Source: Puccinellia tenuiflora
Taxonomy: Eukaryota > Streptophyta > Magnoliopsida > Poales > Poaceae
NCBI GenBank assembly: GCA_012064385.1
Contig: QRDG01000872.1
Span: 129,960-193,959, forward strand
Length of the DNA stretch: 64,000 nt
Reading direction: 5' to 3'
This document shows positions 34,083-45,677 of this stretch, one piece after another. The notes under the pieces were generated by a model. That model searched no databases. It was not told where the DNA came from and worked only from the letters and a program-made list of their open reading frames with translations. Every line of letters begins with the position of its first letter. Position 1 is the stretch's first letter. Position numbers and translations under genes: made by a program.

Positions 34083-34491
34083 TATGGAAAGCCTGAAAGT
34101 GTTCGTGCTCTGGAGTATTCGTAATGATATGATCCATGACAAACCGACAACTCAAGCTGAAGTGTCCAGGAATTATATGTGCAAAATCTGTCGAAGACAT
34201 TAGGAAAGGTAAATCCCCGGCTGCTGCATTCCATAGTAGTGCCCCTCCCAAGCTGGATAAATCTAACAATCCATGGCCACGACCTTTCCCTGGATCTCCG
34301 TAAATGGCTCGTTGAAGCAGGCTGGGACTGGCATGGTGCTTAGAGGCCGTGAGGGTGTGGTGATATTCTCTGAAACTGAAATAAGCGCTGTGATGGAAGG
34401 GGTACCAATTGTGATTCAATCTGATTGCTCATCTGTTATTACTGCACTAACTGATCAGTCGCTGGACCGCTCAGCCTCTATGGACATTTGA
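34083..34491 (+). pseudogene. RNase H-like LINE fragment in the opposite direction
   Basis: Plus-strand frame with LWSIRNDMIHDKP (the linker before the RNase H domain in these elements). After disrupted sequence it continues with ISVNGSLKQAGTGMVLRGRE and IVIQSDCSSVITALTD. The middle of the domain is deleted. It lies head-to-head with the minus-strand fragment at 33603-34060. Confidence 0.55.
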
Positions 34492-34650
34492 TGCTGGAAG
34501 TAAAGAGCCTATAGGAGAACCGTGAGTTTATCCGCTGAAACTTCATCCTAACCAAACAGGGTTTCGCACAATCTTGCTAACTGTGGGCGCTCAGGTGGTA
34601 GCAACGCTGTTTTGTTGCGGCATGTGCCAGATGATATCTCTGAATTTGTA

Positions 34651-34805
34651 TTACATCCTCCATTTACTAATGTAAAACCATATTTAGCCATTTCAACATT
34701 GATTACATACATAATAAAACGAGCGAACATACATAATAAATTATGTATAGAATACATACGAATCAAGAAAAAACTAAAATATTTTATATTAGTGAACTGA
34801 GGGAG
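34651..34805. mobile_element. Stowaway-type MITE
   Basis: Right end reads, on the minus strand, CTCCCTCAGTTCACTAATAT; the left end is the related CATCCTCCATTTACTAATGT. It is ~155 bases, AT-rich, with TA on each side (34649-34650, 34806-34807) as a TA TSD. This matches the Stowaway (Tc1/mariner) MITE pattern of grasses. It lies beyond the 3' end of the DUF789 gene. Confidence 0.75.
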
Positions 34806-35146
34806 TAGCAGATTATAACTCTATTTCTAAGAAATAAAGCTCATCATGGACACACAAACTCTCTTTCTAGGCCAGACTAGCACACAAGGCAAGGCAGGTA
34901 GCTACAGTATGCACCCAACCACAACAGCTGGATATCAGATCAGTACCAAAACTTCTGTACACATTAGTTACAACTTCAGCCAACACAAAACCTTTCAAGT
35001 CCTGATACATTCGTTATGTGCCGCAATCAAGCCGTATAAATCTACCACGCGGATGTTAAAGGCTCACTTTTACGAGGGCGATGCACGGTAGAACGTTTCG
35101 CACCACTTGGGGTTCGCTCCTGGAGTCCTGGGCAATTAGTACTAGT

Positions 35147-38100
35147 TCACATGGGGTGGGTGACGAAGTAGTTGAAGTCATGGTGCCGGACTCCAAGCTG
35201 CTTGAGCCAGGAATCTGCTGCGCCGAAGAGGGAGACTATCCTCTTATGATCTCCTGTCCTGGGGTTGGTCCACAGAGAACCTTGTATCTTGTTTGCTGCG
35301 AGTCCAAAGGGGGAAAGCGATACTGTGTTGGCTTTCTTGTCCAGATGGTCATTTTGTTTCCCATTGGCTGCTGAACCATAGGCCAGGGTCTCCAGTGCGT
35401 GATCTGTGGATAAATCACAGAATACAGGTTACCGCCTTTCAGTGACAGTAATAATGTTATGAATAATGCAGCTGTAGCTAAGGAATACAGCACCGACTAT
35501 GCTTCTTAATATACATATTATTAGTGTCAAGCTCAGAAAGCTGACTTGGTTCAGACTCTCCTACTATTATATCTTTGCTGGGAAATGAGCAGCTGGCGTG
35601 TCTAAGTGCTGTTGCACACATTGCAATCCAAGCAAGTTTGCACCACTGATGACCTAAATAACCCTTCCTTCATTGTAAAGCGTAGAAATTTCTACCCTTT
35701 AAGAAACAGCTACGTATCTAATAATAACTAATAAAGTCAAGGCATGATAAGTCAGTCACTCTCTTCGCTTAATTGGGGAAGAAGTTGCAACCACCTCATC
35801 CTTCTTTCACAAATTCATATACAATTGAAAGCTAAGAAATGGAGCCTTTTGATTCTGACGATGAAGGTTTGGATGCAAAATAGCAAGCAGAACAAACCCT
35901 TGCAAAAAACTCACATATTCTTGGAAGCTAACCATCAATTGTTTTTAGGATAACATCTGGTACCAGTTGGCAGTAAAAAATATATGTTGACATCAATGTA
36001 TCTAACATGCATGTTTTCTATAATATAGTAACATAACTGAAGAGGGTAAACACAGTGTGCCTTTTCAATATATACTCCACATAATCTGAACACTAGAAAA
36101 CACTCAATCAATCTGCCTAAAGCAAGGTGACCGCAAAAAAACTACAGTTCAGTAATAATAATATAGACATATACCGATGATCCAGGGCAAGTTTTCCCCA
36201 GAGTACAAACATACATTGCGTGCTTGTGACCGACATACTTCTGCAGTGCATATTATTATGCAATGTGACTGAAGCAACCTTTGAGTAAGATATCACTTTT
36301 CTGCATTGACTAAATAGCTAAGGCCAAATATTTTAAGTGCAAATTAGTTCCAACTCACAACTTGGAACAGAAGTAATAAGAGAGTGCATGTTTACAAGAG
36401 TATTTGTGTTGGGACTTGGAGTGGAGCTGTCATTATGTCCCCTGACCTTGCGACATCCTCTTCCAAGCACAACAACCCAATCGAAATAGGGAGAGAACAG
36501 ATGAAATTTGAACCAACATGTCTATAGGAACATCTAAGCAACACAAACAGACATCACCCAAATGTCGGGTGACTAGCACCATAATCAATGTTCATGCAGC
36601 AATGTCAGTCTTATGGAAATTATGAATTCTTGTGCCATTAGAGATGGTGAAGCTGGTCTTAATTAGTGTGTTACATGCAACAGCAACATACCTTGAAACG
36701 ACGAGGAAATGGTATGGTAAGTTAGGAAGCATGCAGACAAGTCCTTCACATTGCGTTGGTAGGGAATGTGGTAGATAGGATACCTAAATATAGCAGCATA
36801 CGTGAGTGACAATGGTGAGAAGAAAACTATCATCACCGAGAACAAAATGAGTAACTGGGTAACATAGAAACAACACACACTACTTAGACAAGAAAATATA
36901 AAAGCACAATAGGTTAAAATGAACATAAAAACTTCAGTTGACTATAAATTAGACGCACAGGTAGCAATCTAGAATTAGAAGAGAGGAAGATAAACAAGCC
37001 ATGGAAGAAGAGAGGAGTACTTGTGAACAAGCTCCTATGCTATGTCCTTCTTGTAAAGAACAAAAGTAAAGACTGCAGCTTTTGATCATACCAGGCAACT
37101 GACATCCAACTGGCAGGTGACAGGTCTATGCTCTTCAGCGATGTCAACCCAGGAAAGCCCTGGGATAGTTCATATACCTAGCGAAAGCAAACAGTCTAAG
37201 AATAGAGACATACAGCACGAACTGGGATAAGCTAGAAGCAGAGATGGCATAGAAATTCACCTTATCCATGAGCGGGATCCTTCCATATGGTGAGCAAACT
37301 TCAAAGAACTCAAAATACAAGTGACCAGGTCGCCTTCTGTTGCCCCCTACCACGTCGCAGTTAAACAACGAGTCGTCGGAAGTCGAACTCCAGGATCTAG
37401 ACATCTTCTCATTGTCCTCATCATCGCTCCAGAAGTCCATGCTGTAATCCTCACCAAAACTCCTACAGGCAACAGAAAACAAGCTTGTTCAGTCTACATC
37501 CAGAAACCAACATGATGTCAAAATTTCAGCACAGGTATGGACAATGTGCAGCGACGGACCTGGACGGAGTCAGGACTTTGTTGGTGTATAGCTGTATCCC
37601 CGACAGGTACGGGACGTAGTACTGGATGACTTTGTCCCCTCCTTGGAGCTGCACGGTGGCTCCGGCGCCGTACGCGCTCCACTCGTAGTACTGCTCCCAG
37701 AGGTCTGCGAGGTTGAAGTACTCGACGCTGTCCGTCTCGGCTTGGTGCCAGGCGTCGGTGGACAGCCGGCCATTCGTCTGGATGAAACGTACCAGCATCT
37801 CACTCTCAGATTAAGACATGATGACATATATGTATGTATAGCCAACCTAGCTACCATGAAACTGAAGGGCGTCCATTAATACTAGCTAGGACAGTTGAGC
37901 AGGAGGCAGACTTGACGAACCAAAGGTAGGAATTTATGTCCGCAACCGTCACCAGCGCAGATACATCCCAATTAGGCAGGAGAGAAGAAAAAAAGAAGTA
38001 AAACTTGGTGGTACTAGACTACTAGTACTAGTGAACAAACTCTCAAACTGAATAAGGTAAAAGCATACAGCACAAGGAGACCACCATTTTTCGGCATGTG

Positions 38101-38420
38101 TCAGTTTATCATCTGTGACTGAACAAGCGAGCAGTAAGTAATTCGGTTCAGTAATCAGGCAGAGCGGAGGGACGCAACTGCGATTGCGAACAAATCAGCC
38201 GATGAGCTAGTAATGAGTATATATATTCTTAAAAACTCCCGGCCGGGACGCGACGGATCAGCAGAGATCACGTCGGAGCATGAGCATCGTAGGCGGGAGC
38301 TGTAGGGGAGGGGGGCGTCACCTTGGGGAGAATGTGCGTTTGGACGGCGGGGGTGGTGCAGTCGAGGAAGCGCTGCAGGTTGGACGGCGGCCGCCCGTCC
38401 TCCACCCTCTGCCCACCCAT
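35147..38420 (-). CDS. DUF789-family protein, six exons, 317 aa
   Basis: Coding exons on the minus strand: 38420-38322, 37777-37560, 37462-37261, 37177-37092, 36783-36692 and 35403-35147. All introns are GT-AG and phases agree. The protein starts MGGQRVEDGRPPSNLQRFLD, continues LPK, then YFNLADLWEQYYEWSAYGAG, VIQYYVPYLSGIQLYTNK, an acidic/Ser-rich stretch (MDFWSDDEDNEKMSRS), CSPYGRIPLMDK, SIDLSPASWMSVAWYPIYHI, NVKDLSACFLTYHT, FGLAANKIQGSLW and the end LKQLGVRHHDFNYF. These are the hallmark blocks of plant DUF789 proteins, whose biochemical role is unknown to me. I chose ATG 38420 because the upstream frame meets a TGA at 38504-38502 with no earlier ATG. No lesion was seen. Intron 5 (1288 bases) is the longest. 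It is the only apparently intact host gene in the window. Confidence 0.93.
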
Positions 38421-38760
38421 GGCTCGTCCGCCGACCTCCACCTCGGTCTCTACACCGCCCCCGAACACGCCCCCGAACACCTCCGCAGCTAGCAATCCGA
38501 ATCAATCCTGACGAGGAAGAAGCCGAGCAGGCGGCGGGTGGGGGAGGGAATCCGAAGAAATCTTCACGCCGCCGCGCACGAGGACCGCTGCTGGAATTGC
38601 CGGCTTGGGGAGTGGGAGGAGCAGAGGAGAGGGGGGAGGATGGTGGTGTGGTGGTGGCTTTATTCGCCGGCCCGAGGAAGAGGAGGAGAAGCCGCGGGGT
38701 ATGAAACCGGCTACGGTTTGCTTTGCTCTCACAGTCTCTCTCTCCTCTCTCTCTTGGCCT
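38421..38760 (-). promoter_or_regulatory. GC-rich 5' UTR/promoter region of the DUF789 gene
   Basis: CpG-rich sequence, with CT-rich tracts on the plus strand (38730-38760). No clear TATA box was found. Open frames on both strands here are composition effects. The transcription start cannot be fixed from sequence. Confidence 0.4.
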
Positions 38761-39800
38761 TGTCTGTCGGGCAAACGCTTCCTCGCCTCGCGGTCTCATC
38801 CCCCCACCCCACGTCAACCAACGTAATCGCGGTGTGGGGGCGGCGAGTCGACTCTGTGGTGTGGCGGGTGCACACCTCCCCCGGACCCAATCCATCACGT
38901 TTGCCGAGTTCAAAGCCCAAATTCAACACATAATAAGTAGTATATTTTATAAATTCAGGCAAAAGATATCGGAAAACACACGCGCTTACACAGATTCTTC
39001 TGGAGAATATATTATTGCGAATGCTACGATCTCGCGGTCGGGATCCGATAACCCGTCGTGACGAGCCCGCAAAACCGGACCGGGATTTCAGTTAAATATT
39101 GCTTTCCAGCTTTGACCCTCTTCCGTCCCGTCACGCTCCCGGGCCCACCCGCCCGCTGCACGTAACCGGAGCTTGGAACCGTTCAACTCGTGTACCCAAG
39201 GAAATCCTTTTTTTTTCGGAAAAATAATAAATCAAGCACGTACGGTGGAGGAAAAGAAAAGAAACGCGTAAAGCCACACCAAATATTGCGAGATGACAAC
39301 AACTCGGGGGCTCATTTCGTGCTGCACTGGCGGAAACGAAAAGTTGCTTGGCTTTTCTCCCACTAATCTGCGATAATTGTTCCATCTCTGTCTAATCCGT
39401 TCGTGCGTCCATTTCGTATGCTACTATTTTTAGTTGTCCGTGTTGTATGCTTTTGGTATTGACATCTTTCGACAAGTATATTGTGTAGAACACAAAGATT
39501 TGTATTGATGTGCTGAGAAGAAATTCTTTTGTGCCCTTTGGCGGAAATGTTTGATTATACCTTTCTAGGTAGCGTCTTGCTTTTGCTTCTCCAAGCCGTT
39601 TACGTTCAAGCTCAAAATCCGTTCAAAAAGGAAACAAATTGATGGGTCGGATAGGGTAGATATATATTCATAATGATAAGATATGATGTGGATCACTAGA
39701 GATATATAGCTCCTTGCATAACGTAGAGATGGGTGGAATGTATTGGATACGGTAGAGATGGTTCATAAATAAATTGGTAGACCATCCAGTGCATCTGTTT
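38761..39800. other. Upstream intergenic region, nothing recognised
   Basis: Mixed composition, no long ORF, no TIR or LTR ends visible. Confidence 0.4.
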
Positions 39801-40700
39801 TTGTGTAGACCAGCACTAGGCGTCGGTCGGCCGACATGGGCTACAAATTAATCATCATCCATAGCGTCGGATCGGGTGTCGAACATTTCCGAGCCGTACG
39901 ACGTAATTTTAACATTTTATCCCCTCGGTTTTGGAGAAATCAACACACATTAAAAATATTGTCTAGAAGGGTATATTCGTTTCCCCTGGCCTCTTGATAT
40001 TTACAGCAAATATGCAGCAGTGATGATTTACCCCTACTATTGCAACAAAATTCCGATTTTTATCTCGTGAACAAACAAATACTATTAAAATAAATCATCG
40101 TAGTATTTAGAAAAATATTGCTATAAAAAAGTTAAACTATTTTTTGCTGCAGAATGATTTGCAACATAAACCAAAAAAATTACAAACAATTACAACAAAA
40201 AAAAACATGTGTTTGTAGCAATTAAACAATAGTCAAGAAAATTTTTTTTACTACAGAATTAGTTGCAACAAAATTCAAAAACTAATCCAACAAAAACCAA
40301 AAATAATTACAAAATGAATGTGTTTGTTCAAAAAATCCTTAAACACACACACAAATTGCGTCCAACGTCCCACTAACATTGCAACATCTCGCGTGTGATA
40401 TCACAACAAAATTTAACGCACGTATGCATCATCCATGGTGGCCCAAATCTCACTGACTCAGCACCGCCGGACATGATGAATCCGGCTAGGTGGAGCCCGT
40501 CGACGCTAGAGAAGGCCACCCCGAACCCGTTCCCACCGTTCCTAGGGCTCGGCACGGCTGAAGACATCCGATTTTGAAGATCCACCACGGGCACTGCCAT
40601 GGCTTCCATGGAGGAGAAAAAGATAGGGGTAGAGTACTCGACGTAGAGAACAGGTGGTGGCGGAGGATCTCAGACTCGCGGTAGGTAGGGGCCCTGGCGG
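39800..40700. other. Possible MULE-like or other repeat with a gene-like fragment
   Basis: GCGTCGGTCGGCCGACATGG (39830s) is followed by A/T-rich sequence with many TGCAACAAAA / TTGCAAC motifs (40030-40390). Then comes a minus-strand ORF (40609-40373) containing VVDLQNRMSSAVPSPRNGGN and AFSSVDGLHLAGFIMSGG, which I do not recognise. A host fragment captured by a transposon is possible but no terminal repeats were found. Confidence 0.3.
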
Positions 40701-40814
40701 CTGGCGGCGATGGAGGAGGACTTTGGGTCGAGCATGGGGAAGAAGGCAACGAGAGTGTGCGAGGCAAGCTGGGTTGCTCTCTCTCTTGCGATTGGTCGCC
40801 TATGTCAAGCATTT

Positions 40815-41130
40815 TTTCCCTTTTTTTTGAAACGAGGCAAAAGACTTGTCATTTTCATTAATCGAGAAGAAGAGAGTTGGTCGGTTTATTAGCAGGAAAA
40901 CCGGCCGAAAAAAAAACAAACATCCTCGACGTCTGTCATGAAACACGAACGTCGTGAGGGCACATACGGCTACCCTAACTACCCACACAAGCTGCACACA
41001 CACAATATTGAAACGGAGTCGTCGTCGAGGTCGCCTACCTGTGTCGTCGTCATCACTCAGCAGCGACTCCGACTTCACCAGAGGACCACCAAGGAGACCT
41101 TGCTGAAGCGGCGCCAACAAGCACACGTCG
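40815..41130 (-). mobile_element. LINE 3' end
   Basis: On the minus strand the sequence ends GCCTCGTTTCAAAAAAAA after AATGAAAATGACAAGTC, the usual 3' terminus of grass LINEs, with LLINRPTLFFSINENDKSFA in the last reading frame. Only the last few hundred bases remain. Confidence 0.5.
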
Positions 41131-43464
41131 ATCTATGCCAAACATAGGGCTCTCCGCGCAACGACACACAGCTCCGATGCCGATGACGAGCCCCCTTGGG
41201 TATAGTTTCTTGCCAATTGTTGTTTATTGTTAGAATTTTCCTTGTCTAAAATGCACTTATAAATCATATTGAATTTACACCACATCGGTCAAAACAAATA
41301 TACAAACTACATGTCCCGTTGCTAAACAAAGCATATTCCTTTTAAATACGCTTTGCGATTCCAGGGCTGCATAACCGGGTACGTATGACCCAGCACTCAT
41401 GGGCCGGTTCACGTAGGATGCCACCGAGGATGCCAGGAAATTGACCTGGCATGGTATTCTTCACAAAATTGTCCAAAACTATTAGCTGTACTGGGCATAA
41501 TTCCCATGGAAATCTTTTGGTCAGATTGTTAGGTTTCGCATGTGTTCTTGGTCGGCACATACACTGGCCTATCCAATGCTATCTAGCTGGAACTTCGATA
41601 CCGTCCAAAAAAAAGCACCAATCAGTCTTGTCTTGTGTGAAGAATGAAGTGCCATTTCTAACAGTACTGATTTCAGCTGTTGCTAGTAATATCTTTTCTC
41701 TGTGGAAGTCAAGACACATCCGGCCCACATATTTGATTCTTCCAACTCTGGGGTTGGGGTTTGGGTGATATGATTGGGAAGGGTATCTTCATTTGGGAAC
41801 ACTTGTTTCGTGTTTTTTGGGGAAAGCATTTGATCCTGAATTCCTTCTAGCCTGCCTGGCTACAATGGAAAAGGGTACTAATGGAGATGCTGTCCACAAT
41901 AATTAGTGTCTATAGGTAGCATCTTTATTCGCATGCCTTACCTATTGTGTTTTCGCCTCCATTGCTAGCCTCTTGCCCCTGGTGCTCTCCTGGCCATTCC
42001 CTTTCTGCCAAAGCTTCCAGGGAGAATGATTTCATGGTGTCGGCCATTAGCCCAGAAGAGGAACCACTGGAATGGCTGCATATTATTAAGCTTAATGTGA
42101 GGGGATCTGTCTTTGCTAAACCATGTCGGTAACATTATTTTCATGAACACGCCTTCGATTAACGGGACTATGTCTGCGATAAAATCTCGCTAATTAAGTA
42201 CGGATATTTTCCGAAGTTGCACGCTACCATTATCCTTATCCAGTACATATCCACTGCGATCCGCAGAGTTTGACTTCATCTCCTGGCCATCTTGGAATTC
42301 CACGCCCCTTGACAGCAAGCACTACTTATATAGTAAACCATTTGCCTTGACAGAATTGACCAGCACGTACGACCATGTGGTTAATTAGGCGGCTCGATCA
42401 GCTTCGTACGTGGACACTAGTACTAGTAAAACCTGCAAGCTGCCTGACATGACACGGTCAGATTTCCGCATATCCTGATAGGAGATTATGTGGAAACCAG
42501 ATTTTGCCCTCTCGACATGTCCGCCTCATCGCAAATGTGTATTGACAGTAGATCGTTGATCTCATCATGGTTGTCCACGTCATAGCAACTATGTGACCAT
42601 ATGGTTTCTCTCCGCAGATATTTGGAGAATATTACAAGGACGTACCTCCATCGATCAATGAGCAACTTGGTACCCCGAATTTTGAACTTTAAGAATATCG
42701 GATGCTTCAGATCGTACAAATTAAGACGTAGTATGACTTGTTAATAGCTATTAGTGGACAATGATTGTGTGTTTTAGATATGTTTTGGAGGAGGAAAAAC
42801 CCGTGCCACTTTTTGGATGATGGATGGACAGGGAGAGGAGTGAGCGAGGGCGATCGCATCACAGGTGGGCATATAGTAAAGGTGGTTCTTAAATTAAATT
42901 GTGCTTCAACCCTTCAATTACACGAGATACTGTAAGAAGAAAATGTGACACGACATAGGTATATACGCACACTATATCAAATCGAGACGTCTCACATATT
43001 TTAGAGGTAACGAAAAAGTCATGATAAATTATGCCAAAATAATGATCAATTGTGGCCTACGTAGGAAAAAGGGTTACGAAAACTGAAAAAAAAAACCTTC
43101 ATCTTTTCAAAGTCAGAAATGCTCAAATTTGTTGGAGCATAAGTGTATCGCTCATTTCCTCATCAATTTCAAATTTAGAATGAACATGCTGGTTCATGCA
43201 AAATTTCATGGTATGAGAGTTAAAATGTATTGAGTTCAAGATCTGGGTAAAGCAATTGAAAACACGATTAAGTCTGATAAAGCAACACGTGAGGAATAGT
43301 GTGTTACTATAAAGTGTTTTGCCCAATTCCCCACCACCCAATTAAGCTTTGGGTGAACTGTTTGTTGTGTGCAATTCACAATATTTATTTATTCAAATTG
43401 TAGAAGTCAGTATGTTTAGTGGGCAACTTGAAAAAAATGTTTAGTGGAGCGACTTATTGTTTCA
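41131..43464. other. Intergenic, nothing firmly identified
   Basis: No LTR or TIR boundaries and no ORF above ~105 codons. A possible plant TATA (CTTATATAGTAAACC, 42327-42341) lies upstream of no recognisable gene. A 77-codon minus-strand ORF (42719-42486) has no motif I know. Confidence 0.35.
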
Positions 43465-44487
43465 TGGATGGATAAAGGGAGGGACAAGGGAGAGCAACCA
43501 CAGCATGCCATGAGCGTTGTAAGTACAATCGATTTACTAAATCTCGTGCTACTTGTAATTTTCTTGTCCTCGGGCAATTTAGAAAAGACCTACCATAGTA
43601 TAGCGAAAATTGCAATTTGCACTCAGTTTCCCTGGGTGTGAGTTACATTTTTCACTAGATTACCATTTTACTTGTCTAATGAATAAGACTTGAGAAAATC
43701 TTAGCCGACTTAGACATGGACGAACCCTTATAACTAAGGGTACCTTATAATTCTATTTCAACCTGTCGGGGTATTCTCATCCAGCATATGCCAACGGGGT
43801 GGCTTAAGGTGTGTGGACTAATGCGCGAGCGACGGTGTTCCGGCGGGATTGTGCACGAGCATGGCAAACGCGAGACGTACCCAGGTTCGGGGCCCTCGTG
43901 AGGAGGTAAAACCCCTACTCCTGCATGATCTGTGGTATATGGTGGACTATATTGGGTGTTACATATGTGCTCCTTGAGCTGTGTTTGCTACTAGCTAGAG
44001 GGAGAAAGTTTGGGCAGCTCGCATGAGCATGAGAGGAGGAGCTAGGTGCTTGGCCGGCTGCCCGGGAGCTCCTCCGACGCATGAGAGCGTGAAGAATGAG
44101 GGCTGCCCTGGTGCTCCTTAAGGGGAGCCAAGGGGACAAGGTGGCCCGCAGGGCATAACTTTACTATTCGGGGACACAGCGCACTGTAGTGGATAGTGTC
44201 TACTATTCGCCAACAGTGTTCTTCCTTCAAGCATAGTGCATAGTGTCCGGCTGTCGCGTATACGTGTGTCCGATGGAACGCAGTGGTTGACTTCTCTTGG
44301 CAGATGATCCGGCCAGCAGATGGCTAGCCGGCCAGGACTCAGTCGGCTAGGCTCCCAGCCAGCCAAGCTCCCAGCCGGCCAAGTCCGGCAGCCAGCCGGA
44401 GTCGAGTAGCCAGCCAGCTGCCGGTCGGCATCTTCTCGATAGACCAAGTCCTGGTCTTTGGTATATCGGGGGATCATTCCCCCGACA
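43465..44487 (-). repeat. 3' LTR of a minus-strand GC-rich LTR element
   Basis: On the minus strand it starts TGTCGGGGGAATGATC at 44487. The part from 43465 to ~43870 is nearly identical to 63591-64000, which lies next to a primer site, so both are LTR copies. The purine-rich AGCTTCGGGGACTAG just before (complement of 44488-44502) is a good polypurine tract. The outer end at 43465 is where homology with the second copy stops. Confidence 0.7.
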
Positions 44488-45677
44488 CTAGTCCCCGAAG
44501 CTGTCATGGTCCTGTAGGTTTAGCAGGGGGCCTCGGCAGGTTTCCCCCAAAAAGTAGCACAAGAAGTAAAGTTAGTCGTGAAGATATATTAAACTTTTAA
44601 CTTAGCAGTGTAAGAAAATGAAAGGTTGGCATTTTTACTTAGGCGTCTTTTACTTTATTAGGTGCCGGCTCGCCCTAACTTCACCCCCGTTAGTCTTTTC
44701 CCGTGCACCCGGCCAGTCATGACCGCTGCTCTTGCCGGCATGTCAGGAGGGTTGCGGTCTGCAGCCGGATCCGAAGAGTGGGCCGGCCAGCCAGGTGTAC
44801 ATCGATAGGACTATTAGAGGTAAAACTTAGGCAAGCGAGGCAAGGTTCTTACGGGAAGCCGAGGATCTTTCTTTCTTTCTAATGTTTTTCACGTGTGAGA
44901 TTTCTAGCTTTTGCTCTGGCCGGCGTGCCAGCCGGGTTGCGGTCTGCAGCGCGGATCCGCAGAGTGGGCCTTGGGCATCCAGCATGCTACTAAGCCATCG
45001 TGAGAAGGAACGACGGCCGGCTAGCCGTAGCCGGACGAAATATAAAAACTTGCAGCGATACAAAGGTAGCCCCAGACTGATCAGCTAAGTACTTGCAAAG
45101 AAACGAGGGGGGTATTCCCCGAGTGCCTTTTGAAACTATCCACTTAAATGCGTGGTGCGAAACTGCATGAAACGATACTTACACTTTTTGACGCGGGCGA
45201 AGAAGAGACGCTGTAGCCTGCCAGGAACCAGCCGGATTGGCTCCTAGCCGGCCCAGCTGCTGAAGTGGCCGGGGTGTAGCCGGCCATGCCAGCCGGCTTG
45301 GCAGGAGAGCGGAAGTAGCCGGCCTGGCTCGTGGGCTGAATGGGGGCAACCAGACAGGCGCGTCCAAGCTAGCCCGGCTCTAGCTGGCCAGCCGGACATG
45401 ACCCCGGAGCAGCTGGACGCGGCCTATCCAGCCCAACTTATTTTCCTTTCTTTTCCTCCTTCTTTCTAACCGGATGGATTTCTTTCCCTTCGCTTCTTTC
45501 CTTTTCTTCTTTCCAGCCGGATGGCTCTTCGGCCTCTCCCGATCCCGCCGGGCGGTGCACAGCGTGCATCGCACCGGAGCCGGCCACGGCAAGCCGGGAT
45601 GCGCGAGTGGGTGAGCAGGGCGCGGGATACGGCCAGGTCGAGGCGCAGCCAGACGCGGGCGGGGCCGAGGCGGACGC
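44488..45677 (-). mobile_element. Internal region of the GC-rich element, left part
   Basis: Rich in AGCCGGC/GCCAGCCGG motifs (44290-44420, 45220-45420) and without gag or pol. The rest of the internal region lies at 61616-61716 and 63321-63590, separated by two insertions. Total internal length is only ~1.6 kb, so this is a non-autonomous element. ORFs on either strand are composition-driven. Confidence 0.6.

Noticed and set aside
38421..38495. N-terminal extension of the DUF789 protein to 38495
   Set aside because: The first codon there is TTG, an in-frame TGA lies just upstream, and the first ATG (38420) gives a clean start.
38155..38913. 252-codon minus-strand ORF over the DUF789 first exon
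   Set aside because: It begins with TTG and is in a different frame from the DUF789 exon; composition-driven.
43765..44487. Separate DNA transposon with TGTCGGGG...CCCCCGACA ends
   Set aside because: Flanking bases do not form a TSD, and the homology with 63591-64000 starts well outside this interval, which fits an LTR instead.
44290..45420. Satellite array of GCCGGC units
   Set aside because: Units are irregular in length and spacing, with no tandem period; better described as a GC-rich interior of an LTR element.
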